From NCBI RefSeq assembly GCF_004102045.2, contig NZ_CP029684.2, positions 1,302,001 to 1,366,000 of the forward strand: a stretch of 64,000 bases of DNA, written 5' to 3'. The notes beneath the pieces were generated by a model. The model was not told where the DNA came from. It did not search any database and worked only from the letters and a program-made list of their open reading frames with translations. This DNA is from Oenococcus sicerae. Lineage in GTDB: Bacteria > Bacillota > Bacilli > Lactobacillales > Lactobacillaceae. Shown here piece by piece: positions 1-6,737 of this stretch (positions within the stretch are counted from its first letter, which is position 1; each line of letters opens with the position of its first letter). Both the position numbers and the translations under genes were made by a program.

Positions 1-1
1 A

Positions 2-256
2 AATAGTTGGCTTGCTAAAAAGTACGGAACACTCGATGCAGATAATTGGCCAGAAATTATTAGAGAGGGATTTGATGAGGCGATGAGAGTGCTAAAGCCA
101 TATGGCACGTTGATATTCAAATGGAACGATAGTCAGATTCCTTTACCAGATTTATTAAAGCAAATTCCATACCAACCATTGTTTGGCCAAAAACGTAGTC
201 AGACACATTGGCTAGTATTTATGAAAGGAGCGGATATTGTTTCAAAAGACTTATGA
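2..256 (+). CDS. Phage DNA methyltransferase, C-terminal fragment (cut by window edge)
   Basis: Reading from base 2 gives 84 residues ending at TGA 254-256. The fragment carries the pattern YGTLDADNWPEIIREGF, then RVLKPYGTLIFKW, and ends SQTHWLVFMKG. This is typical of the C-terminal half of SAM-dependent (probably adenine) methyltransferases in early regions of Lactobacillales phages. The catalytic part is outside the window, so the target base is not visible. It overlaps the next gene by 20 bp, as expected for translational coupling. Confidence 0.75.
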   Translation, partial: NSWLAKKYGTLDADNWPEIIREGFDEAMRVLKPYGTLIFKWNDSQIPLPDLLKQIPYQPLFGQKRSQTHWLVFMKGADIVSKDL

Positions 257-596
257 CATTAAAGCTGTTCCTGCTGCCAGACCTAGAGTTGGCAAGCGTG
301 TCATGTATCCTAAGACATACGCAAAATTTCGTCAAGATTGGGCCATATATACGCATTCAGATTGGCAAGCTATTTATGCTGAGACCAAGGATGCCAGGGA
401 GTATGAGTTCAGTTATGAAGCCTGGTTCAAATTGCACCCTAAAGCAGATATCGACAATGTCTTTAAAGCTTTAACAGATACGCTGGTCAAAGCAAAAGTC
501 GTTCCTGATGATAATTTAATTACCAAGTCGACGATTACAAAGCATTTCAATTCAGGCAAAGAACAAGTCAGAATCGTTATCAACAAAATCAAATGA
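237..596 (+). CDS. rusA: RusA-type Holliday junction resolvase
   Basis: The 119-residue protein begins at TTG 237, preceded by GAAAGGAG at 222-229. RusA features are visible: the N-terminal AARPRVGKR segment, the acidic catalytic motif ADIDNVFKALTD near residues 75-86, and a further aspartate pair in VPDDN. RusA enzymes are small dimeric endonucleases that cut four-way junctions and resolve phage recombination or replication intermediates. The gene overlaps the upstream methyltransferase, and its stop overlaps the next reading frame, so it belongs to the end of the early operon. Confidence 0.85.
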   Translation: MFQKTYDIKAVPAARPRVGKRVMYPKTYAKFRQDWAIYTHSDWQAIYAETKDAREYEFSYEAWFKLHPKADIDNVFKALTDTLVKAKVVPDDNLITKSTITKHFNSGKEQVRIVINKIK

Positions 597-607
597 AAGG
601 AGTACCG

Positions 608-1099
608 ATGGAACAGACAAGTTTGCTCGCCGAACTAGATGAGAAAGCCACGATTGAAAATGTTCGTTCTTTCTTTAAAGCCGTGCATAATCGTCCCAGC
701 AAGTTCGAGCGTCTGGTCACTCAGGCAGGCTCTTCAACCGATGATCTCAAGTCTTCCGTTTGGTCGGACATGCCTAAGTCGCCATCAGCTGGTAATTCAC
801 AAGAAAACAAGCTGGCCAGGCGTTTGGAAGCACAAAGCAAACTTGATGCCTGTGTGAATGCGATTAGAGCCATGCCATTGAAATATCGGCGTCTGTTTAT
901 CAGCTACTACATTGATAATATTTATCATGAGCGCTTGTGGAGTGATATTGCTGAGATGCACCACTTAAGCCGGACGGAAGCTAATGAGCATATGAATAAG
1001 GCACTATATTACTTTGCAGATGGCTATCTTGGGGACGATGATTTCCATGTCTATTCTAAAAAAGCTTACAAACATAGTACAAACGCAGAACTTATGTAG
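608..1099 (+). CDS. ArpU-family phage late transcription regulator
   Basis: 163 residues if started at ATG 608, which sits 6 bases after AAAGGAG (596-602). An in-frame ATG at 593 lies before that ribosome site and is less likely. The C-terminal half (LKYRRLFISYYIDNIYH, then a helix-turn-helix-like SDIAEMHHLSRTEANEHMNKA) matches the ArpU/RinA-like sigma-factor-related regulators that end phage early operons and switch on packaging and structural genes. Its position just before the late region supports this. Identification is by pattern and context. Confidence 0.7.
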   Translation: MEQTSLLAELDEKATIENVRSFFKAVHNRPSKFERLVTQAGSSTDDLKSSVWSDMPKSPSAGNSQENKLARRLEAQSKLDACVNAIRAMPLKYRRLFISYYIDNIYHERLWSDIAEMHHLSRTEANEHMNKALYYFADGYLGDDDFHVYSKKAYKHSTNAELM

Positions 1100-1142
1100 G
1101 TCAAATATTTTGTATATTGATAGAGTCGAAGGATTAAAGATA

Positions 1143-1172
1143 AGGCCAGCCGTGTGCTGGTTTTTATTTTGA
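1143..1172 (+). terminator. Rho-independent terminator after the late regulator
   Basis: A short stem (GGCCAGC pairing with GCTGGTT, loop CGTGT) at 1145-1162 is followed by TTTTTATTTT. It would end the early operon before the accessory genes at 1276-2710. The stem is modest. Confidence 0.5.
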
Positions 1173-1275
1173 TTGAGACGGCGGTAATATTAAAAGTGAT
1201 TTATGTATCTTTTTTGACTAAAAAATATATGATTGAAGCATAGAAATAATTTTATAGTTGAAAGCTGTTGTTGTT

Positions 1276-2355
1276 ATGAGAACAAATGACATTTTAAGAG
1301 TCCAAAATTTTTCCGAGATAGATTTGAATGATCATTTTTTTGATAGTTTGAAAGATAATTATGACGATTTTAGAGATTGGTTTGGCAGAAAGCAGGAGAG
1401 TGGAGCTTCTGCCTATATAGCACGTGACAACAATGGCCGAGTAACGGCTTTTTTATATTTAAAATTAGAAGATGACTTAGATACTAGCTTTGACCCTTTC
1501 TTAGCGGGACGAAGAATAAAAATTGGCACGTTTAAGGTCGATCCCTCTCACAGAGGGACCGGTTTAGGGAAAAGGCTTTTAGCAATTGCGTTGAGACGCT
1601 TTGTGGAAGATAGTGAGAATCTTGGATTTATTTACGTTACACTTTATGAGCGAGTTGCTCGAGATATCGACGATCTTGAAAAAACGCTTCTAAGATTTGG
1701 TTTTTTCAAAGCAGGCAATAAGGGAAACGAAGTAGTGCTGGAAAAATTTAAGCCAGACAATGGGAAGTACGATATTGTGAGTGGATTCCCATTTGTTAAA
1801 ACTGATTTAGCATCTAAGTATTTACTACCAATTGCTCCCGAATATCATAAAAGAATGTTTAGTGAATCCAGGCTGGCGACGGAAAGGTCTTTGACTCCTG
1901 CGGACAATACCCCTTTCAACAATGTCGAAAAGATTTATTTGTCTGGAAATTCTAATGCAATAAATCTTCACAGAAACGATTTAGTGGTTGTCTATAGAAT
2001 GACTGATATCCAAGGATCTGCATATTTTAGATCGGTTGTTTCTACAGTTGGAACGGTTGAAGAAATAACAAACATATCAGATTTTGATAATTATGATATG
2101 TTTGTCAGTTACTTAAAAGGACAATCTATTTTTGCGGATTCGGAATTGGAGAATCTTTGGCATTCTCAAAGATATCCTTGGGTAATTCGTTTCCTTTATA
2201 ATTTCTCTTTCAAAAAATATCCTACAAGACAGATGCTAATTGACAATAATGTGATTGATACAGAAAGAAGAATAGGGATAGATCGCTTATCAGATACACA
2301 ATTTGATAGGATACTCGAATTAGGTGATGTTAGTGAAAATTATTTTGTCAATTAA
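1276..2355 (+). CDS. GNAT acetyltransferase with C-terminal PUA/EVE-like domain
   Basis: 359 residues from ATG 1276; an upstream in-frame TTG at 1258 would add six. Neither start has a clear Shine-Dalgarno site. Residues 1 to about 155 show a GNAT fold with the acetyl-CoA loop VDPSHRGTGLGKRLL. The C-terminal half includes NDLVVVYRMTD, WVIRFLYNF and RIGIDRLSDTQFDRIL, which resembles PUA-like/EVE nucleic-acid-binding domains attached to some GNAT enzymes. The gene overlaps the following ASCH gene by about 23-32 bp, so the two are probably co-translated. The local sequence is AT-rich and the site is a typical phage cargo position. The substrate is unknown. Confidence 0.65.
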   Translation: MRTNDILRVQNFSEIDLNDHFFDSLKDNYDDFRDWFGRKQESGASAYIARDNNGRVTAFLYLKLEDDLDTSFDPFLAGRRIKIGTFKVDPSHRGTGLGKRLLAIALRRFVEDSENLGFIYVTLYERVARDIDDLEKTLLRFGFFKAGNKGNEVVLEKFKPDNGKYDIVSGFPFVKTDLASKYLLPIAPEYHKRMFSESRLATERSLTPADNTPFNNVEKIYLSGNSNAINLHRNDLVVVYRMTDIQGSAYFRSVVSTVGTVEEITNISDFDNYDMFVSYLKGQSIFADSELENLWHSQRYPWVIRFLYNFSFKKYPTRQMLIDNNVIDTERRIGIDRLSDTQFDRILELGDVSENYFVN

Positions 2356-2710
2356 ACCAGAATATGCAAATAAGATATTTAACGGTACAAAAAAATTTGA
2401 ATATCGAAAAGTTATTTTTTCTAGAATGGATGTTGATTCTGTCATTGTCTACTCAACGATGCCAGAGGGACTGGTTATTGGAGAGTTTAAAATAGAAAAT
2501 GTTTTAAAAGGATCACCTTCAGAGATTTGGGACACAACCAAAGAATCTGCTGGAATATCTCAAAAGAATTTTTTCAACTATTTTCTTGAGAAGAAAAATG
2601 CTTATGCGATCAAAATATCTCAGGCAATCAAATACAGTTCCCCTAAAACATTGAAAGACATCAATAAGAACATAAAAAATGCTCCACAATCTTTTGTCTA
2701 TGTGAAGTAA
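2333..2710 (+). CDS. ASCH-domain (PUA-like) small protein
   Basis: About 125 residues. Candidate starts are GTG 2324, ATG 2327 and GTG 2333; 2333 is preferred because AGGTGAT at 2322-2328 could act as its ribosome site. The N terminus KIILSIKPEYANKIFNGTKKFEYRK is the typical opening of ASCH domains, which are RNA- or modified-base-binding PUA relatives. The family includes the E. coli YqfB type, which hydrolyses N4-acetylcytidine. It overlaps the upstream GNAT gene, suggesting an acetyltransferase/ASCH functional pair. No biochemical role can be read from sequence alone. Confidence 0.65.
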   Translation: MKIILSIKPEYANKIFNGTKKFEYRKVIFSRMDVDSVIVYSTMPEGLVIGEFKIENVLKGSPSEIWDTTKESAGISQKNFFNYFLEKKNAYAIKISQAIKYSSPKTLKDINKNIKNAPQSFVYVK

Positions 2711-2812
2711 AAAACACGCATGTTGATACAGGCACAGATAATTGGTCAGGATTTAGACCAGATTTACTACAAGAGTTGATTAAATAATCAGCTCTTTTTT
2801 TATGGAGATTTT

Positions 2813-2950
2813 ATGAACAAACTAGAAAATGAAAATTCAGATCTGCGCTTTGAAAACCTGCGCCTGAAAACAAAACTACATAGCCGTTTCTGGACTGGCT
2901 TGTTCATTGGCTGGTTGCTTTCATTTATCTTCGGGTGGCTTATTTCATGA
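2813..2950 (+). CDS. Small single-span membrane protein with coiled coil
   Basis: 45 residues, ATG 2813 with TGGAG at 2803-2807. Residues 1-20 (MNKLENENSDLRFENLRLKT) look like a short coiled coil. Residues 27-44 form one hydrophobic Trp/Phe-rich membrane helix. Its TGA (2948-2950) overlaps the ATG of the next gene as ATGA, indicating coupling. Small coiled-coil/TM proteins are common in phages but the role is unknown. Confidence 0.55.
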   Translation: MNKLENENSDLRFENLRLKTKLHSRFWTGLFIGWLLSFIFGWLIS

Positions 2951-4167
2951 AGTGGACACCAGAATTATTAAACCAAGCAAAATCCTTACGTTCGTCTGGC
3001 CTAGCATATCCAGCCATTGCTAAAAAAATCGGTAAGCAGATTAATACATATATTTCTGCGAGCTCTGTTAATCATGCTTTAAATGACTTCGAGCGTGGCA
3101 AGTACAAGTTTGATAAGTCGCCAGACGGAAAAGAAGACTTTCAGTCAAAAGCAGATTATGACGAAAACGGCAATATCGATAATCTTAATTTCAGTTTGAA
3201 GTTCGCTGATTTTCAACACCGTTCCAAGAAAACGCCGAAAGATATTTTAAAGTTTGGTGGCTATAAACCGTCTGAATGGACGCTGTCAAATGTGACTAAT
3301 AACGATTGGTCAGTGACTAATTCCGATGGCCTGACGATGTGGAATCACCAGATTAAGTTTTCAGCTAAGCCAAAAACGTCTGCAGACTTATCGACCGATG
3401 ACTTAATCAAACTATTCAATGAAAAAATTGATCCGATCAAGTTAATCAAAAGTCCCATTTCGTCGGATAGAAATTTAGTCATTGTTTGTTCAGACTTCCA
3501 TTTTGGCTGGACACACTATGAAGACGTGATTAAGCAGCAGCAAGAATTATTGGAACTAATTCATCGTGGCTGGAAACAGATATGGATTGTTCAACTCAAT
3601 GACTTAATCCATTCAGACGATTTTGAAACATCAAAAACAACTGCTGGTACATTGATTGATCACGTTGACTATCGGCAGTCTATTTTTGATGCTGAAAAGT
3701 TTATGTTTCCGATTTTGGAAGCTGGTTACCAGCGTTCTAAAGAATTTCATTATCGGGCTTTTCTAGGTAACCACGATGAAGATTCATCAATCGGTTTTAA
3801 TGAAATGCTTCGTTTTAAATATCCTGATATGGATATACCCGATCACGTTGATTTTAGGAATGCGTTTCTTGTGGGTAAGTCAGTAGGAATATTTGCCATG
3901 CACGGAAATTATGCTAAGCCGAAAACATCTGAATTGTTCGCACAAGAATACCCCTTAATCTGGGCTAAATCAACGTTTAGAATGGCTTTGTTAGGTCATC
4001 GGCACACAATTGAGCAGGCTGACCAAATAGGTGTGCTAGTCAACCAGGTAAGCACGTTTAAGCCTAAAGACCAGTACGAATACAAAAATGGTTTTGTTGG
4101 CAACACACGAAAAATGGAAGTGATTGAATTTAGTGATACGGACTTAAAGGATATTCATTACATCTAA
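2947..4167 (+). CDS. Phage metallophosphoesterase with N-terminal HTH
   Basis: 406 residues from ATG 2947, which overlaps the preceding stop; GTG 2935 is an alternative. Residues 1-45 form a resolvase/homeodomain-like helix-turn-helix (WTPELLNQAKSLRSSGLAYP). Calcineurin-like metal motifs follow: CSDFHFGW near 185, QLNDLIHSDD near 222, LGNHDED near 280, FAMHGN near 325 and LLGHRH near 355. Such proteins occur between the late regulator and the terminase in Lactobacillales phages. They probably act on nucleic acid or nucleotides; the substrate is not known. Confidence 0.75.
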   Translation: MKWTPELLNQAKSLRSSGLAYPAIAKKIGKQINTYISASSVNHALNDFERGKYKFDKSPDGKEDFQSKADYDENGNIDNLNFSLKFADFQHRSKKTPKDILKFGGYKPSEWTLSNVTNNDWSVTNSDGLTMWNHQIKFSAKPKTSADLSTDDLIKLFNEKIDPIKLIKSPISSDRNLVIVCSDFHFGWTHYEDVIKQQQELLELIHRGWKQIWIVQLNDLIHSDDFETSKTTAGTLIDHVDYRQSIFDAEKFMFPILEAGYQRSKEFHYRAFLGNHDEDSSIGFNEMLRFKYPDMDIPDHVDFRNAFLVGKSVGIFAMHGNYAKPKTSELFAQEYPLIWAKSTFRMALLGHRHTIEQADQIGVLVNQVSTFKPKDQYEYKNGFVGNTRKMEVIEFSDTDLKDIHYI

Positions 4168-4416
4168 CAACACAATGTATATACAACGTATATACGCATG
4201 GAAGGAAAACCATTTAATCAAACCAGACGAAAGCTGTCATGTCGGTAAACGCAGCATACATAGTTGGTACTGTGCTTAATTGCTGTCAGTTAAACGTAGG
4301 TTACACGAACGCCAATACGAGAGCACACTCGTTTCAAAACTGGTGCACGTAAATGCTTAATCAGAGTGCAGTCTGCACAGCCAATAGTTCGGCAGTCAAT
4401 GATGGCTAGTATGCAT
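4168..4416. other. Non-coding stretch before the phage tRNA
   Basis: No convincing protein gene. Two copies of the 8-bp palindrome GTATATAC (4177-4184 and 4188-4195, 3 bp apart) stand directly after the metallophosphoesterase and could be an operator or promoter element. The rest contains several short potential stems (for example TGCAG/CTGCA near 4367-4377) but no second complete tRNA cloverleaf was found. Confidence 0.4.
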
Positions 4417-4489
4417 GCCGTGGTAGTTCAGTTGGGAGAGCACGAGTTTGAAGCACTCGGTGTCGTATGTTCAATTCATACCCTTGGCG
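4417..4489 (+). tRNA. tRNA-Phe(GAA)-like gene, phage-borne
   Basis: A full 73-nt cloverleaf can be drawn. The acceptor GCCGTGG pairs with CCTTGGC with one T-T mismatch and one G-T pair. The D arm is GTTC/GAGC. The anticodon stem CGAGT/ACTCG is perfect, with loop TTGAAGC giving anticodon GAA (Phe). The variable loop is GTGTC, and the T arm GTATG/CATAC is perfect with loop TTCAATT. The discriminator is G and CCA is not encoded. The unusual discriminator and acceptor mismatch leave open a decayed or decoy tRNA, but the perfect anticodon and T stems argue for function. Confidence 0.7.
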
Positions 4490-4525
4490 TTATGACCAAA
4501 GCTACTATGTCTATAAACTATGAGC

Positions 4526-4945
4526 TTAATATCCAGGCCAAAACTGATGTCTTAACTTTTCTCTTAGCTTGATGGCTTCGGGCAGCGTATGACGAAAGCC
4601 ACTGTGTTGGTGCCGTTGATACATGATCGCAACACGATAGACTTGCTTGCCATATCGATAAGCAACTGAGATGTTTTTTTCGCCAGTATGATTATTTTTT
4701 GGTAGTCGGTCACTCAGCTGGGATAAGTGGCGCTTTTCTGATGGCTGTATGTTTTTTAGATGGGTATGTCCACAGCTTTGAATCTCACCGGAGTTAAGCA
4801 TGGCTGTGCTGACATGGGTATATCGACCGCAATCGCATAGACATAGCCACATGACTGCATTGGATTTTCCACGGGCACCGTCATCTTTAATCACGGTCAA
4901 GTGATGGTAGACACGACCAACTAAGTTTTGATGTCGGTTAGGCAT
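4526..4945 (-). CDS. AP2-domain DNA-binding / homing-endonuclease-like protein
   Basis: 139 residues from ATG at 4945, which overlaps the end of the upstream HTH gene by 8 bp; a longer start at 4984 is in frame but lies deep inside that gene. The N-terminal part (GRVYHHLTVIKDD, then WLCLCDCGRY and SCGHTH) is the zinc-ribbon-like module found ahead of AP2 or HNH domains in phage proteins. The C-terminal part (ISVAYRYGKQVYRVAI, then LPEAIKLREKLR) resembles an AP2 DNA-binding domain. No HNH catalytic motif is visible. It is encoded against the direction of the surrounding late genes. Confidence 0.6.
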   Translation of the reverse strand: MPNRHQNLVGRVYHHLTVIKDDGARGKSNAVMWLCLCDCGRYTHVSTAMLNSGEIQSCGHTHLKNIQPSEKRHLSQLSDRLPKNNHTGEKNISVAYRYGKQVYRVAIMYQRHQHSGFRHTLPEAIKLREKLRHQFWPGY

Positions 4946-5129
4946 GATGAATTTCATCGTAATATTTCGCCAACTTAGTGGCATTTTTAACTGTCAAATC
5001 TTCAATTTTTGTTTTGCCATGTCGCAGATCGCTTAAGCTTCCTTGGCTAAAGCCAGTATCTTTGTGAATTTTATACTGGCTTATATGTGACTTAAGAAGT
5101 TCTGCAATTTTGTCTGTATCGATAATCAC
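4938..5129 (-). CDS. Small helix-turn-helix protein (Cro-like)
   Basis: 63 residues. The order KIAELLKSHISQYKIHKDTGFSQGSLSDLRHGK matches a minimal XRE/Cro-type helix-turn-helix, with the recognition helix around GFSQGSLSDLR. It starts inside the end of the acidic upstream protein (ATGA-type overlap at 5126-5129) and overlaps the AP2-type gene, so the three form one reverse-strand operon. It is the best local candidate to bind the 26-bp palindrome in the operon promoter at 5742-5767; that link is inference. Confidence 0.6.
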   Translation of the reverse strand: MIIDTDKIAELLKSHISQYKIHKDTGFSQGSLSDLRHGKTKIEDLTVKNATKLAKYYDEIHHA

Positions 5130-5713
5130 AAGGAATCCTTCATACTGTAACCTTCAATCAGCCCGGCCGACTTAAGACCTTTTAAGATATGCTCGACTGT
5201 ATCACTTGCAGGCAAGTTCCAGATATCGACCAGTTTGTCATAGTCAGCTTGGCTCATAACAGCGTCACTAAATAAATCAGAGAGCCTATCAACATCTTTT
5301 CCGTTTTTTCCGGTTAGATCCATGCTAAGCGTAGTTCCTGTGATACCTTCGATTGTTTCAGCAACTTCAACTTCAACTTCAACTTCTTTAGCTTCAGGCT
5401 TAACTTCTTCAACTTTAATTTCTTTTAAAGAATTTTCGGCAATTTCTTTGATAGTGTCGGCTTCAGTAGAATCGTCGGCAACCATTTTCCCGGTATTTAA
5501 GTCGAAATAAACTTTTTCGCTAAGAAGCTTATATGCTTCTGCATGGCTGATCTTTTCGCCTTGTAACTCAGAAAAGTTGATGTTTCCGCTTTTGTAGTAC
5601 CCAAGATCAAGGGCACCATTCTTATCTATATTAAAGTATAAACGGTCTTTATCGCCTTTCGTCCAGCGAACCCATCCTTGTGCTTCTGCTTTTGTAAAAT
5701 CAATTTCTGTCAT
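5126..5713 (-). CDS. Acidic phage protein of unknown function
   Basis: 195 residues with AAGGAGATAAGG just upstream of its ATG (5713). Residues 1-80 are a compact domain (QGWVRWTKGDKDRLYFN, YYKSGNINFSEL). Residues 83-120 are a charged, low-complexity linker rich in Glu, Lys and Val (EVEVEVEV). Residues 125-195 look helical (DRLSDLFSDAVMSQADYDKLVDIWN). First gene of the reverse-strand cassette, directly behind its palindromic promoter. No family was recognised. Confidence 0.6.
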   Translation of the reverse strand: MTEIDFTKAEAQGWVRWTKGDKDRLYFNIDKNGALDLGYYKSGNINFSELQGEKISHAEAYKLLSEKVYFDLNTGKMVADDSTEADTIKEIAENSLKEIKVEEVKPEAKEVEVEVEVAETIEGITGTTLSMDLTGKNGKDVDRLSDLFSDAVMSQADYDKLVDIWNLPASDTVEHILKGLKSAGLIEGYSMKDSL

Positions 5714-5740
5714 TTCCTTATCTCCTTATCAACAAAGAAT

Positions 5741-5781
5741 AGTATACATCCTTTAAAGGATGTATACAACCTTATAAGGTT
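5741..5781 (-). promoter_or_regulatory. Promoter fully covered by a 26-bp palindrome, next to a 14-bp palindrome
   Basis: On the reverse strand, TTGTAT (5769-5764), a 17-bp spacer and TATACT (5746-5741) form a promoter for the cassette starting at 5713. A perfect palindrome with half-site GTATACATCCTTT spans 5742-5767, covering both hexamers. A second perfect palindrome, AACCTTATAAGGTT, follows at 5768-5781. The layout is that of a repressor operator; the small HTH protein at 4938-5129 is a plausible ligand. Confidence 0.65.
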
Positions 5782-5847
5782 ACAATTAGATTACAAAAAT
5801 ACATAAATGAAAAATCAATTATCACAATTTAAGATAGGTGGCGTGCC

Positions 5848-6075
5848 ATGATTTACGCAGATAGATACGGCAAAGATCACGGTGATGTAAAAGGCTTATT
5901 AGTCTTATATGACACAGCAAATAATTGTTATGTGCAATCAGCTTTTAAATGCCACATCAAACGCACACCATCAATCAACCAAGCTAAGCACTTTCTTCAC
6001 TTAGCTGAGGTTGATTTTTTTATGGAGCTGCACAACATGGCAACGTGGAAGTATGAATTGCGTGCGGATAATTAA
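5848..6075 (+). CDS. Small phage protein of unknown function
   Basis: 75 residues from ATG 5848, with AGGTGG at 5834-5839. The sequence contains one short alternating stretch (VKGLLVLYDTANNCYVQSAF) and a helical C terminus (FLHLAEVDFFMELHNMATWKYEL). It ends 4 bp inside the convergent gene at 6072. No family recognised. Confidence 0.5.
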   Translation: MIYADRYGKDHGDVKGLLVLYDTANNCYVQSAFKCHIKRTPSINQAKHFLHLAEVDFFMELHNMATWKYELRADN

Positions 6076-6275
6076 TGCTTGCTTAGTTCATTCAGTCGAT
6101 CAGTGACAAGAATCTGAATCTTTTTAAGATCTTCAACTGTTGCATGCTTTTTAATATATGTATTGGCACTGTACTTTAATTTTTTGGCATAGCGTTCTTC
6201 TGGTGTCATTTTTGCACGATACCTTTCTACAGCTTTTCTAACACTCTCAGGTGTTTTATTAATTGATTCTGTCAT
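6072..6275 (-). CDS. Small basic phage protein, conserved type
   Basis: 67 residues, ATG 6275 with AAGGAGG immediately upstream on the reverse strand. The composition and order (SVRKAVERYRAKMTPEERYAKKLKYS, then ATVEDLKKIQILVTDRL) resemble a small all-helical protein seen in many Gram-positive phages and plasmids. It may bind nucleic acid. It is read divergently from the gene at 6418, sharing a 142-bp control region. Confidence 0.6.
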   Translation of the reverse strand: MTESINKTPESVRKAVERYRAKMTPEERYAKKLKYSANTYIKKHATVEDLKKIQILVTDRLNELSKH

Positions 6276-6294
6276 GTTTCCTCCTTAATTTAAT

Positions 6295-6370
6295 TATAAG
6301 GGGTTGTTTATTACAATTGTATGACAAATTCATATAAGGGGTTGTATATATATAAACACTCCCTTATACT
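6295..6370. promoter_or_regulatory. Divergent control region with repeated TATAAGGGGTTGT boxes
   Basis: A 13-bp direct repeat, TATAAGGGGTTGT, lies at 6295-6307 and 6333-6345. The forward promoter is TTGTAT (6342-6347), 17 bp, TATACT (6365-6370), the same hexamers and spacing as the palindromic promoter at 5741-5769. An inverted CCCTTATA at 6361-6368 faces the second repeat. On the reverse strand TATAAT at 6298-6293 may serve the gene at 6275. The shared (C)CCTTATA element suggests a common regulator. Confidence 0.55.
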
Positions 6371-6417
6371 TATTCTTGTAAGGTTGATACAGCGATCAGC
6401 CACAAGGAGATAAGAAA

Positions 6418-6699
6418 ATGACAAAAGATAAAATGGCATTCTACGTAAGAGAAACTGATAAATATGAAATCTATGAAGCGTATGACGGCAAGCTTGAGCC
6501 ATTCATGGAAATGGACTTATCAAAGTACGGTGAGACTGAAAGGGAAATCGTCAAAGACTTCTTAAAATTAGAAGGGGTTGGGCTATTCGTAGATGTCAAC
6601 AATTATCAAGATATTCTGATCGTCTTATCAAGGCTAGCTAATCGAAAAGCTGCCAAAGAGGCTAGGACAGAAAGAGCTAGAAGAGAATTAAGAGTCTAA
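6418..6699 (+). CDS. Small phage protein upstream of the terminase
   Basis: 93 residues, ATG 6418 with AAGGAGAT at 6404-6411 and a good promoter 50 bp upstream. It is acidic in the first half (YVRETDKYEIYEAYDGKLEPF) and ends in a basic Arg/Lys-rich helix (RLANRKAAKEARTERARRELRV). A terminator overlaps its stop, separating it from TerS. No family recognised; a regulatory or packaging accessory role is only a guess from position. Confidence 0.55.
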   Translation: MTKDKMAFYVRETDKYEIYEAYDGKLEPFMEMDLSKYGETEREIVKDFLKLEGVGLFVDVNNYQDILIVLSRLANRKAAKEARTERARRELRV

Positions 6700-6713
6700 G
6701 GGCTCTTTTTTTA
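6690..6713 (+). terminator. Weak terminator before the packaging genes
   Basis: AAGAG (6690-6694) pairs with CTCTT (6703-6707) around an 8-base loop containing the stop codon of the preceding gene, followed by a T run. The stem is short, so termination is probably partial. Confidence 0.45.
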
Positions 6714-6737
6714 TTTGAAAGGGGGTGAGCGATAGAT

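Noticed and set aside
5322-5510. 62-codon forward frame
   Set aside because: Antisense to the Glu/Val repeat of the acidic protein, with Ser/Thr repeats as its direct mirror.
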